Assembly: GCF_000006565.2 (NCBI RefSeq)
Contig: NC_031477.1
Span: 3,256,043 to 3,320,042, forward strand
DNA from: Toxoplasma gondii ME49
Lineage: Eukaryota > Apicomplexa > Conoidasida > Eucoccidiorida > Sarcocystidae
DNA: 64,000 nucleotides
Direction of reading: 5' to 3'
This document shows, piece by piece, positions 25,935-36,618 of this stretch. Each line of letters begins with the position of its first letter. The stretch's first letter is position 1. A program made the translations under genes and the position numbers. The notes beneath the pieces are model-generated. The model did no database searches. It had not been told where the DNA came from and saw only the letters and a program-made list of their open reading frames with translations.

Positions 25935-28111
25935 CCATACATGTTTATGCAAATTTATATATATATATATATATATAAAATGTACATTTGGATCGGTTCG
26001 TACCCTTGGGCGACGGCATCGAAAGGCCCCATGGCGGTGTGTCTTGGAGCCTGGACGGTGTGTACTTCCTCAGCAGCTCGGTTTTCTTCAGTTTGCCTCG
26101 TGAGAGGACTTTCCAGAGTTTCATGCGTTCCAGTTTCTTTGCCCCATGTATCTCTCCCGCGCTCGAGCTGGGGCCTGTCGTCAGAGGCTAGCGCCGCTGG
26201 GAGGAGCCGGTCGACGGCCGCTTGTTCGAGAGGCTCTGGAATGATTGTTCTTCTGCGATCTTTTGCTTCACGTCTTCCCTGGCCTCGCCTCGGCCTTCTT
26301 GGCCACGAATCGAAGTCAGCGTCCCCCTCTCGTCGCCCGAAAAAGATTCCTTTCTTCCTCTTTTTCTCGTCTTTTCCTTTGTCTCCGTCGCCTTCCTTGG
26401 CCAGGGCGAGAGCCGCCGCGAGCGCCGCTTGCCCACCCCAGGTGACTGCATGCTCCCGGCAGGTCCACTGGAGGGGCGCGTCTGTGAGGAGGCGAAGAGA
26501 CGCGACGCGAGAAGAAGGAAGAAATCGGGACCTGATGGAAGGAAGCAGACCTCCTGTGCGTCGCGCTTGCCCTTTTCTTCTTCGACGCGCAGAAGCCAGC
26601 CTCAGAGGCTCATCCGACGGCGAAGACGCCTCGCTGTCTGACAGTTGTGAGGAGGACCTCGACCAAGAGCGAGAGCCGGAGGTACGCGAAAGAGAAGAAG
26701 ACGAATCTGATGTCTCTGTCTTCGTCGAGGACCGACGCGTTTTCGAGGCCCTGTCAGAGGGTGAGAGCGAGGAGAACGACGAAACTGCTTTCTTCCGGAG
26801 CCTTGCAGCCTGATAGCGAGCTTCCACGTTCTCCTTCCTCAAAGAGTACGCGTCGCCCACCAAAGGTGCTTCGCCGGGCGCTTGCGAAGTACGACTTGCA
26901 CACTGTGGGTGCGAGAAATCGGGGCGCGGAACCTGGACCGGAAGCTGCGAAAACGGCCTTCTTCCTGGGTCTCTGTCATCTTCTCTCCTTTCGCGGCCTC
27001 TTGCAGGTAGAAGCGTCTCTCTATCTGAAGGGGAGAAGGCACCTCCAGCCAAGGCGTTACACGAAGTCTCTGCATGCGAGGACCGCGGAAGAAGAGTCCT
27101 GAAGTGCGTCGACAGAGGAAGCGAAACCGAAGAGCATGTGAACAAGTGAGAGAGAGTTGAAAGCTGATGGCCAAGCACCCGAGACATCCGCCAACCACGC
27201 ACAGACGATCGTCCAAGACGCAACAAAAACTTTCCTCGCTGCATGTCTCGAGTCCTAGGATCCGGCACACCGGTGGCACGCTTCCCGACGCTTCTTTTTG
27301 GGCTGATGGATGCGTCGTCGTTCTCAACAGCTCTTTCCCCAGATGTGCCTCTCCCTCTAAATATCAGACTCCGCTTTGTCACTTCACTTTGAAACTCGCT
27401 TTCCACGATATGCGCCGCCGCAGGTCTCTGGAATCTTCGCCATGTTTTCACGGCCCCACCGACCTGAATGTCCCCCTCTCACGTCGCCTCTGCTCGCCTG
27501 TCTGTCGCTTACCTGAGCCAGTCTTCCTCTTCTTCCTCCTCGATGGCATTCAAGATTTCCTCGACAGTTCTTGTCGTCCTCGCCAACCTTCCAGCCGAGA
27601 CGTCGCTCTCTCCGCCTGTCGCTTCCTTCTCCTTCTGACACCCTGCGACACCCGGAGAGGAATGAGACATGGAAATCGGCTCTTCCGGAGCTCGCGCCTC
27701 TGCGTCAACGCGGCCGGACAAGCCCAGTGCCTGCGCAGGGCTGGAAGGCTGTGTGGGGTGTACAGACACCTCAGAACAGTGCGTCGCCGTCCCTTGCCTC
27801 TGCCCTCCTCCTCCGCCTTCTGCCCACTCTTTGTCGGCGAAGTTTGCCAGTGCCGCTGACTCCCCAGCACCGGCTTGCGAGGAAGCCGTCGCCAGCCCTC
27901 CACTGCTCTGGCGACCGTTGCCATCTCGATCTGCATGGGACCGCGAGTTGCCGAGTATAAGCCGGTCGAACTCCTCATCGTCAGACAAGTCTTGCTGGAG
28001 GATCTCCTCCAGAATCCGCTTCTTCTCTTCTTCCCTCTCCTGTCTCGCTCGTTCCGTCTCCAGGCCAGCAGGAGGCAGCGAGCCCCAGTCCCCGCCTTCG
28101 CGCGTCTCCAT
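13958..28111 (-). CDS. VPS8: VPS8, CORVET complex subunit (giant form)
   Basis: Vps8 is the Rab5-binding subunit of the CORVET tether acting at endosomes. In T. gondii, CORVET/HOPS is linked to secretory-organelle biogenesis. Nine exons in reading order: 28111-27513, 27098-26004, 25322-22811, 22301-22197, 21641-20478, 20206-17703, 17081-16925, 16216-15152, 14551-13958. The phases close to about 3264 aa. Exon 1 is acidic (DDEEFDRL). The beta-propeller begins in exon 3 with GLPTCFDSS and LLAIGTSRGFALL, typical of Vps8. Exon 4 carries RLRSWLEIIEELL (Vps8 core domain start). TPVELL and RAFL-type helical repeats follow in exons 5-7, and YLLERTGDFQ ends exon 7. Exon 9 has a RING-H2: Cys 3127/3130, then C3214-x-H3216-x2-H3219-x2-C3222 and C3235/C3238. 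Exon edges are firm except 4/5, where phase requires a CAGAG| acceptor, and the exon 6 start, which was chosen because upstream residues align with the Vps8 core. Start and stop codons are model choices. Confidence 0.9.
14627..14752. repeat. TA/TAAA-rich array in VPS8 intron 8
   Basis: TA and ATAAATA units in two blocks (about 14627-14680 and 14728-14752) within the intron 14552-15151. Confidence 0.88.
20273..20372. repeat. TA/TTTA-rich array in VPS8 intron 5
   Basis: About 100 bp of TATATAT blocks punctuated by TTTA. It fills much of the short intron 20207-20477. Confidence 0.9.
25443..25615. repeat. GTAT/GCAT tetranucleotide minisatellite in VPS8 intron 2
   Basis: Units of the type TATGTATGCATGGATG repeat with a longer period of about 32 bp (two near-identical copies around 25500-25560), inside the intron 25323-26003. 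Confidence 0.9.
25903..25978. repeat. (TA)n arrays in VPS8 intron 2
   Basis: Two TA blocks separated by about 20 bp, about 70 bp downstream (on the gene strand) of the exon 2 donor near 26003. Confidence 0.9.
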
Positions 28112-28722
28112 CGCGGTTGAAGATGGCAGAGAACGGAAGGCGGGGATGGAACGGGCGAGGTGAGCAGATCTCCATAAAGGAGATTCTGAAGAGGAACTGC
28201 TGCCAACAGACGCTCGGCAAAAGGAGCCGGGGCAGGGGGGAATGGGAGGGACGGAGAGGGAGAGAGAGAAAACCGCGAGACAGTGAGACTATACCGGAGA
28301 AGCAAAGATGGGGCCCCGTGGAGATAGCAACGAAGGAAACAGAAGAAGAGGCCAAGTGGAAGGAGGAAGTCCAGGAGTCTTCAAACTGTGAGGGCGCCTG
28401 AAGAAAGAAACGCTCCGGTTCCAGCCGAGGAAGAAGCGAGACGAGAGGCACGGCGAAACAGGGAAGGAACAGGAAAAGTGGAACTGCAAAGAAAGGAAGG
28501 TGAGGACAGAGTAAGCAGTGAAACCAGACAAGCAGACGAGACACGAGGAGAGAGACACAGGCGTAGTGGAGAGAAAACGGACTTTCTCGACGGAAAAAAG
28601 ACACCGAAACACACAACTTGACCCAAGTTGAGGAACCGCACGTTATGAAGCTCTGGACAGAGAACGTAATACACAACGGAAACGTCAGCTAGAGAGGGCG
28701 TCACCGCAGAGAGGAACACGCA

Positions 28723-28738
28723 GGGTGTACGTACACCC
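28723..28738. promoter_or_regulatory. perfect 16-bp palindrome GGGTGTACGTACACCC
   Basis: Perfect inverted repeat upstream of VPS8, identical to one inside VPS8 exon 3 at 24841-24856 and related to many others in the window. Any regulatory role is inferred only from its symmetry and recurrence. Confidence 0.45.
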
Positions 28739-31089
28739 GAGAGGCTCGCCGTGGCGATGCACCTTCCCGGTAGCGAGAGCCTCCCTGCAGCAACCAAGCG
28801 GGTCGTCTCCTCTGAACGGATTTCTCGTTCGTGTGAAGCAAAGCATTTCTGTTCACTAGCATCCACGACGAAGGGCGCGCAGGCGACAGAGCGATCAGCT
28901 GTCGACCGAAATTCGCATGCGTGGAGCCTCCGCTGCATCCCATGCTTCTGTCAGAGAGGTTGTGAGGACAGGCCAACGTTGAACGGCTTTCAGGCGAAAG
29001 TGGAAGAGCGGTTACCGACGATAGTGAGACGGTGAGAGGAGCTGGAGGTCGCTAGTTCCGGCTTCTCGCAGTCCTCCTAGACGAAGAGAGAAATTGACGA
29101 GCTTCATCTGGAGAAGAGGCCCGAAACAGAAAAGCCATGCATCTGGGGAAGCACGCATCGCGTTGAAACAGGCAGTCCGAACAGTCTCGCTGGAGTGTCT
29201 GTACGCTCGCAGGCAAAAGCAGGCGGGCGACGAGGTGACTTTTTTCGCCGAAGCCATGTCACAGGAAACCGTGTGCTTACGGCAGGCACTTAAGCGCGAC
29301 TGGAGGCGTGAGGTCAACAGAAGAAAAAATAGGGGAGAAGAAAACGAGCTTCCTTAGACATCAAAAGACACACCAGATGGGCTTCTGCCGAGTCGGTTCC
29401 GTTGCGCTGTCGCGAGCAGAACCCCGAAGAAGAAATGGAGGGAGGAACGACGGTGTTTCCAACACGGCCGGAAGAAGGTTGCCCGTGAAGAAGAGCAGCG
29501 GAGAAAGCTGAAAAGAAACCGCCGACAGGTCGGTCTTCGTTTTTGTCTCCAAAGGTGACTTGCAGCTCTGCTGTCTGCTGTCCAGAACACAGCCAGAAAG
29601 CTGTTTTTCGCTGCCTCTCGCCGTAGAATTATGTGCATGCAGAGTCTTTCCCGTCTCTCCATTTAGCGCCAGGTTGTCCTCCGGTTTTTGGAAAAAGCAC
29701 ATCTCTGGTGAATCTCTTCTTGCGTGTGAAACCCTTTCTCGCGAACCTACACACACTTGTGTACGTCTGCGTGTGTCTGCATGCTAATCCCCGGCAGAGT
29801 CAGAGTCTCCTCTAGAGAAAAGAACACCCGATACTTATCGCTGCACAGCACGAGACACCCACCAGCGCGTCGGTACACACGGGTAAAGCTCGATAAACGT
29901 CTCCGCTTTTCTTCTGCACACAAGTCCCAGTTTTCTGCTGCTTTAAAGAGCCGTCGCCTGCCACGGGGCAACGGAGAAAACGACTGGGAGTTCCTTGGAG
30001 CAGCTGCCTTCCGGGTCTCCGACACAACTTCCACACACCGTCGAGACAGCCCAGCACGCGGATCATCTGCGCAAAAGAAGCTGAAGGTCCCTTTTAGGGA
30101 AAGGCCCCCATGTTCTTGGTCAAGAGGCTCCTGAGCCGTCCTTGAACCTCGACAGACTCTCGTCGCGCCCAGCAGCGACTCTCCTTAGGAGCAAGTGTGT
30201 CGAGTCGGATGCGGAAACAACCTATTCGTGGAAAGGTCGGCACTTTCCATCGACTCATTGCAAGTAAACAAGAAAGCTCTTCGAATGATTGATCGCTTTG
30301 AGACGCAGCCAGAACCCCGAGGTGGAGCCGATGGTGGCGTGACTGAATTGTGCGTCAGCTGCGTATGCTCTGCAGGCCAGTTCTCAGTCGCGCTTTCGAG
30401 CTTGCGCTTTCCATTCTTTTGTCGGTCTGTATGTACAAGCTGCCGCTGGCATCGCCACACGTCTGGGTTTTCCGGATTTCCGGGGAAAAACCGTGGATAC
30501 TTGCTCTTTTTCACACGCTCAAACGACAGTGTGCCTACCGACAAAAAGATGGTAGTAGGGGTACAGCTGTGTCTGCGTGACTTGGACATCCCTGGCACCT
30601 CTATCTGCCTATACGCAATAAACGTGTACAGATGTGAAAGATTAGGTGCAAATGATATCAACACACATGACAGCGTGCCAAGGATATTGCAACTGAGGAG
30701 TCAAATTAGTCCGGGAACTGAAATTCAGCGCACATTCGCAGCCCCAGCTGCCTACGCTTGCGACACTACACTGTGACAGACACGCGCTGCTGGATCCAGT
30801 GTTCTTTACCTTCAAAGTACCTGGAGCCTCTGAGGCGTTTCCAGAATAGACAAAAACGGGCAGTCTAAAGCTCAGTGTTGCACTTTCGCAGCATTTGCCA
30901 CGGTGGTTCAATGTCACATCGAGAGGGAACTCTCCTATCTCAGGAAAGGGGGGCAGATTTCTTTCGTCGTGAATTTTGCCTGCCGTACCATCATCTCAAC
31001 AATAAAAACGATTTCCAAACGAAGTATCCGGTGGCGAAAGAAAGATCCTCCTTACTTCTACATAGAAAAACTATGTGCACATACATGAC

Positions 31090-31093
<4 letters not shown>

Positions 31094-31121
<28 letters not shown>
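31094..31121. repeat. (TA)n microsatellite
   Basis: Short uninterrupted TA run in the spacer downstream of the eL19 gene. Confidence 0.92.
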
Positions 31122-31124
<3 letters not shown>

Positions 31125-31683
31125 GTTCGCATGTCTCGATATATGTGATGCAAGCATGTATTGCTACTGTATGGAAAGCGATGTTTATCTTTCCTTCGCA
31201 GTGAACTGTTTGATCCAACGATCCGATGCTCCGTACTACTGTGCATGGTAGAAACGAAACTTCTGTAGAGAGGACCTCTCTGTCCTCATCTCTATGTCTC
31301 TACGTATTTCGGTGCATGACACATCTGTATCTGTTCACACAGACCTCTATAAAAATATACGGAAACTGGTGGATCTTGTTCCGTTCCTGGGAACTGACTG
31401 CCGTCGCGATCGAAATTGCGAGGCAGCGATTCGGAGACTGCGACAGCTCAGTTCTTTCTCGCTACGCTATGCGGTGTATCCTGAGTTGCGGGTCGCAGCA
31501 GTGCGCCGGGAAGCGAACGAGATTGTAACGTAAGAGAGGTCGTAACCGAAGAGTCTCCACATGCACACAGACAGAGAGGCACTTCACAAACGTGAAGTCT
31601 CTACGCGACACGCGGAGTTCGAAGAGAGAGAAGAGCGGTTTGCAACAGCGAGAGTTCGCCAATCCAGAAGACACTTGGCTCCT

Positions 31684-34238
31684 TTACGCAGACGCAGGCG
31701 AGTCGGCTTCCTTCTTCAACTCCTTCATTCTTCTCTTCTCCTTCTGCGCCGCAGCCTTTGACTTGCGAGCCTCGAGCTGCTCCTGGAGGGCCTTCTCCTT
31801 CAGCTTCAAGTTCTTCTCGTTGTGGATCGCCTCGATAAGCACACGCTTGTTCTTGAACTGGTTACCCTTGCAACGCATGTACATGCTGTGGTACCTGGAA
31901 ACCCAAAGACCGAGTGTACAGACACCCGAAATACATGCATCTCCGTGTACACGTCTACACATGCATACATACATATATTTATATATTTATATATATGTAT
32001 CTTCTGGAAGGAAACTGTCGCAGACCCTTCGCAAAGGTAAAGCCGCATCATACACGGGTCGCTCCCTTGCCCAGCGGTCCGTCCACTCTTCTCTCTCTCT
32101 CGACACGAGGAAATGACATCTGCAGCTTCCCCAAGTCGCCGTCACATGCGCCGACTCGGATTCGCCGGACTACACAGTCGTACATCGCAGACCCGTTCCG
32201 CTGCGGTGCACCCCTGAGCCGGAAACCACCTGCCGCTCGCTGCGGCGGAGGACCTACATGTGCTTGTCGATCTTCTTGCTGTCCCTGTACTTCTTGAGGA
32301 GCCTTCTGAGCACACGCTGGCGTCTCATCCAGAGAACCTTAGCGGGGAGTCTTGCCTCTCGAGTACCCTTTCTCTTTCCCTTGCCCATGTGTCGACCTGC
32401 TCTCTTGGCCTCGTGGTACAGACGCACGCGGTAGCGCGAGTGGACGGCGACGGCCTTGCGGATAATCAAGTTGTCCTTGACCAACTTGCGGATGCTGAAG
32501 CCTGAGACACAGCCGGAAACGCAAAGACAGCAGGTGCCTCTGTCGACGCTCTCGGATGCAAAACAGCCTGCTACGTGTCTGTACGCCCCAGCAGATCGCC
32601 AGGTCCCTCAAATGGCGTACGCATGAGAACGGGTGGAACGCGGTACAAAAACCGTTTCCATTCTCCACATGTTCCGCATGCGATATTCACGCACACACAC
32701 GAACATACCGATAAGCACATGGAGGTCAATCTATAAACATTGGATATACATACAACAATATGTAAAGAGAGGAGCTGGTGGTCCTACAGAGAATCCGTTA
32801 AGAGAAGAGAAACGGCCTGTGATATGAGGGGTACGGCACGCGGGTGGGGCGCCTGAAGAGGTTCGCTCAATCGAGAAGAGAGACGACGCAGGAGTCGATG
32901 TGCAGCCACGTTCCATATGAAGTCAGAAGCAACGTATCTACAGGGAGTCTCTCGAAAAATAGAGGCACCGAAAAAGACAAAATTGCCGCTTACGCGAGTT
33001 GGCCATCGAAATGTCGCTCGCTTCGTTCGGGTCCATCCAAACGCGGCGGCGGCCGCATTTGAGAATGGACGCCGCCAGGCGCTTCTGCAGTTGAAGAGAC
33101 TGCAACGAGAATCCACATCCACACAGAGCCGAAAGGACAATTAAGGCAGACGGAAGAGCGGACACCGCTCCTGAACGAAGACGGCCTCCAGAAAGAGGAG
33201 AGTACGGCGAAAGAAACGGCAGCGAAAAAGAGCGATCGGGTCGGGGAGACACAGAAAATAGAAACCGTACCATTGGAGTCTAACACAGTCCACGAAAAAC
33301 GCTTCCCGAATGCAGACGAGGCTATCACCCAGGTAACGCAACAGGAAAGAAAAGGTCAAGAGCGCAGTCAAAGACGCCTGCATATCCGAATCTGGGCAAA
33401 AACGAGACTTCCGATGCCCGTTCCGTGGTTTACATTCCATTTACGTAGCGAAGGGGTGCAGTCAGCATCGCGCGACCCCAGCTGCCTCCACATCGGCAGG
33501 GATGTCAGGGAACAGTGAAACAGTTCGACGAAACAACTGATCGATTTGATTCTTCCTCCTGTTGATCCCCCCGCCAGACTTCACCCACGACAAATGAATA
33601 TAGAACACCCACCCGCGCCCGTCTCGCGCGCGACACAAACTGGCCCTTCCCCTTTCACTCCCCATCTCCCGCCTTTGCACACTCTTATCAAAATTGTGAA
33701 TGCCGTCACCGGCGTTTCTCCGACAGTCTCAACGAAAACGGATACTGGCCGAGCGGCGGCGAGCTGCACATCGGCCTCAGCGTCTGGAGGGGCTGTATCG
33801 CGCCATACTCTCGCGAGACCCCCTGGAGCAGAGGCAGAGAGGAGGAACTCTCTGCAGAAGCTTAGCAGGACTCCCAAAGAGGAGCTACCCTCCCGCAGAA
33901 GAGGCGACAAAGAAGTGAGGAATCCACGAAAAATCCAGCAACGCACAAAACGTTATTCGCCGCACGCGGGACGCGCCATGCATGTCCGTCTCCCCATCGC
34001 GTTGTTTCTCGATTTCCCCATGCCCCACGGCCCTTCACTTTCTCCCAAGCGTCGGAAAAGACGTTGAGAGATGGGGACGATGCGAGAGCAGAGAAGACAG
34101 GAGACGAAAACGTAGATCCTGGCAGCACTCCCCGTGCAAATGCGCGGCGTACGGAACCCAGTGTGGGATGACTGCGACAGTGGCCACAGCCACGACAAAG
34201 AACTGTTCGTTTCCTCGACAGCGTGAAAGACTCACCAT
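31684..34238 (-). CDS. RPL19: 60S ribosomal protein eL19
   Basis: Large-subunit cytosolic ribosomal protein. Four exons in reading order: 34238-34236 (ATG only), 33099-32994, 32501-32258, 31894-31684, totalling 187 aa, the usual eL19 size. Exon 2 begins [20 protein letters not shown] and contains [10 protein letters not shown]. Exon 3 has [18 protein letters not shown] and [14 protein letters not shown]. Exon 4 runs from [19 protein letters not shown] to a Lys/Ala-rich helix ending SPASA. All phases fit (split Arg codon at exon 2/3, split Met codon at 3/4). Exon 1 is inferred: exon 2 opens directly after TTGCAG with no room for a start codon, and an ATG at 34238-34236 is followed immediately by a consensus GTGAGT donor. 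A second ATG followed by GTACGG at 33273 is a weaker alternative. Intron 1 would be about 1.1 kb. Confidence 0.96.
31969..32000. repeat. short TA-rich run in eL19 intron 3
   Basis: ATATATTTATATAT-type sequence in the intron 31895-32257. The same intron also carries a GTGTACAGACACC motif at 31914-31926. Confidence 0.8.
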
Positions 34239-36618
34239 TTTTGACGAAGACGAAGCGGAGGACGCGCAACAGAGAAGAGAAAAAGGGTAAGTGGCTGAGG
34301 ACCTGGAAATCTCTCCAAACGGAACCGGCACTGTCTCTCCAGCAGGGCGCGGCCAGTAGAGTGTATGTAGTCCGCCACACTCTACGTTTCTTGCGGGCAA
34401 AGCAGGAAGAAGAATAGCCTCCTTTCCCCCCTCTCTCTGGATCCCTCCCCTCTATCCCTGTTTCGAGTATAAGCCGAGCCTCGCAATTTTGCCACGCGAA
34501 CTGCCGCCGCAAGAGTCTCGTGTGCGGCGCGCCGGTGCGCCCCAGGAACTGGAGCTACGTCCCCTTCGTCCCAGTGGTTTCTCCTAACGTCTAAATCCGC
34601 AGTGGCTGGTCCAAAAGTCCGTTTCAGCCTCTCTCCACACCTTTACGGCGAGATGATCTTGGCCATGTTCCGAGGTCATGTCCCCCTAAACAGAGACCGA
34701 GCGCGAGCTGTGACTTTAAATACCGGCGCCCCTCGAAAATAGACCGACACCCACCCAGCCGCGCGCGCATGCGTTTCTCAATGAGGCACACACACAATGA
34801 TGCCACGAGACTGAGAGGCACTCGAGAGGCCATAAAATGGTTCGGGTATTCATACGCACAAATGCGCAGCCTCGCAGACACCATTTTTAGCAGCCTACCG
34901 CAAACAGACAAGCCGGATAGCCTTCATTTCGGCGAGGCTTTTTAGACCTGCAAGCGAGACGCTCACCTTTCGACACCTCGTCTTTCTATCGCCCTCGAGG
35001 TCTGCCGCCCGGGGGTTCAGCCAAGGAGAAACCAGGGCTGCCGTCGCAGCGCCAGCGGTTGTGAGGCGACGGATACACGGCGAACTCGAAGTCGGTTTTT
35101 TAGGGAGCGAGCCTGATCTCCGGCAAGGCAGCGTGGACAGCCGGTCCAGAGAGAGCTGTCGACAGGCAAGTTGCGGCAGAGCGTGAATGGGGCGCGCTCT
35201 CCGCGGTTTCCGCTGCAGTACGCTGCAGACGCAATTTGCGAATCGACAATGTGGTAGAGAGACGAAAAGCTGGCGACTGCGGTGACGTGTACCGTCGGAC
35301 TTTCCAGTGCGGAACTTCTCGGTTTTTGCACACTACGTACAGGTTCTCTTTCTCGTTGGCATTATTGTTTGTGTGGGAGTTGGCGAATGCCGGTGAATCC
35401 ATGCGCTGCGTTCTCGCGTCTCCTCAACGGGAGAAGCGCAACGTGAAACTACCGGGAATCGCAGTTCCCGTCCTCTGCGGATGCCGCCACTTGTTCCAGC
35501 AATTCGGCGACAGAAGGCGTCGAGAGGACGGCCACGCGCCGCGCTTGGCTTCTGAAACGAAGCAGAAGCACAGACAATTTCGTTCTGAAACTCTAGCAAA
35601 ACAGGTAGGCACTGGATTGCGCACCTAAACCGTGCTTAGCACTGGTTCGGGGCTTCACTCGAACCGCCGGTTTCGAGCTTTCACTCGGGCAGTTCCTCGT
35701 GGTTCTCTCTGACTGTTGCTTCAAAGCGTTGGTCTGGCTGCCTTCTCCGTGTCCCTGCACGACGCCGTTTCTCCGATTTTCTACTGAAATCGGAAAGACC
35801 GGGAAAAACCGCGCTCTGGAGACCGCGAGAGACGAGAACCTGGAAGCGGGTGTGAGGCGGCAGACCGCGAGGGATATTTTTTCACAGTCTTCGATGACCG
35901 GCGACGTGGAATTTTCTGGCGTGAAAATGATTTGTGGAAGCGGATACGCACATCTGTTTCAGGTGTATGTACACGTGGTCTTTCTAGCCAGGAACTCACA
36001 CTCTTAGCACGCGAAGTGGGGCCACACTCACCGCGGAAGAGCGCATACCAGATTTTGGCAGTTTGCTTTTTCCATTTCCCCGATTTTCCGTGTGCACCTA
36101 GCATTTCGTCGCTCGGACGTGAATGCCAGCGCGCCATACGAAATACAAAAAGCAACGGCGTCGGAAAGAGGGCCAATTCGGACCCCGAAGGGAGGGTAGC
36201 CCACTCTCTTGCCCCGCAACCCCCCTCGACCACGTAGAAAGGGCAATTTCATTGTAGTCCAGTTGCACAATCGTTTCCGCATTGTCAGTGAGTCTTCTTC
36301 CCGCATCCAGGTGGTTGCTACCGTGGAAAGGAGGTTTGTGCCGCCCCCCAGAGTCGCAGGTTCCGTCCGACGCACTCGCGCGCAGTCCAGCGGACACGTA
36401 CATTTCTGTTTGCCCGCCGAGTTGCCGACCCCGACATCTTCTCCGTTCAATTTTTTTCAGAATGGATTTTCCCGTTGGCGCCTCCGTGCTGTTCCGTTCG
36501 GATTATTCCGACAGTCTCGCAGGCCTCCGACGCCGCCTGTATTCGAGCACTGTTGTCTCTTTTTTGCGTTCAGGTCATCGCCGCGGTAATCGTTTGATTC
36601 GGCCACACTGTGGTCGTC
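34239..36618. promoter_or_regulatory. divergent spacer: promoters of eL19 (-) and the coiled-coil gene (+)
   Basis: The two genes are transcribed away from each other across 2.4 kb, so both promoters must lie here or in eL19 exon 1. No TATA box or other core element could be identified with confidence. GTGTATGTACAC, a variant of the dispersed motif, lies at 35963-35974. An acceptor-like TTTTTTGCGTTCAG near 36573 could end a 5' UTR intron of the coiled-coil gene. Open frames here are short and unrecognised. Confidence 0.55.

Larger units (their letters stand above)
28112..31683. other. spacer between VPS8 and the eL19 gene
   Basis: Should hold the VPS8 promoter and 5' UTR and the eL19 3' UTR, since both genes are on the minus strand. 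A perfect GGGTGTACGTACACCC palindrome sits at 28723-28738, about 600 bp upstream of the VPS8 start. A (TA)n run is at 31094-31121. The longest open frame (30195-30776, +) has no recognisable content. No gene supported. Confidence 0.65.

Noticed and set aside
30195..30776. 193-codon + strand frame in the VPS8-eL19 spacer
   Set aside because: No family resemblance, no splice-compatible neighbours, mixed composition; length is possible by chance.
33271..33273. alternative ATG for eL19 followed by GTACGG
   Set aside because: A weaker donor than the GTGAGT after the ATG at 34238, though not excluded.
35600..35700. sequence with GGTTCG-type words resembling a tRNA B box
   Set aside because: No cloverleaf with matching A box, acceptor stem or anticodon arm could be drawn.
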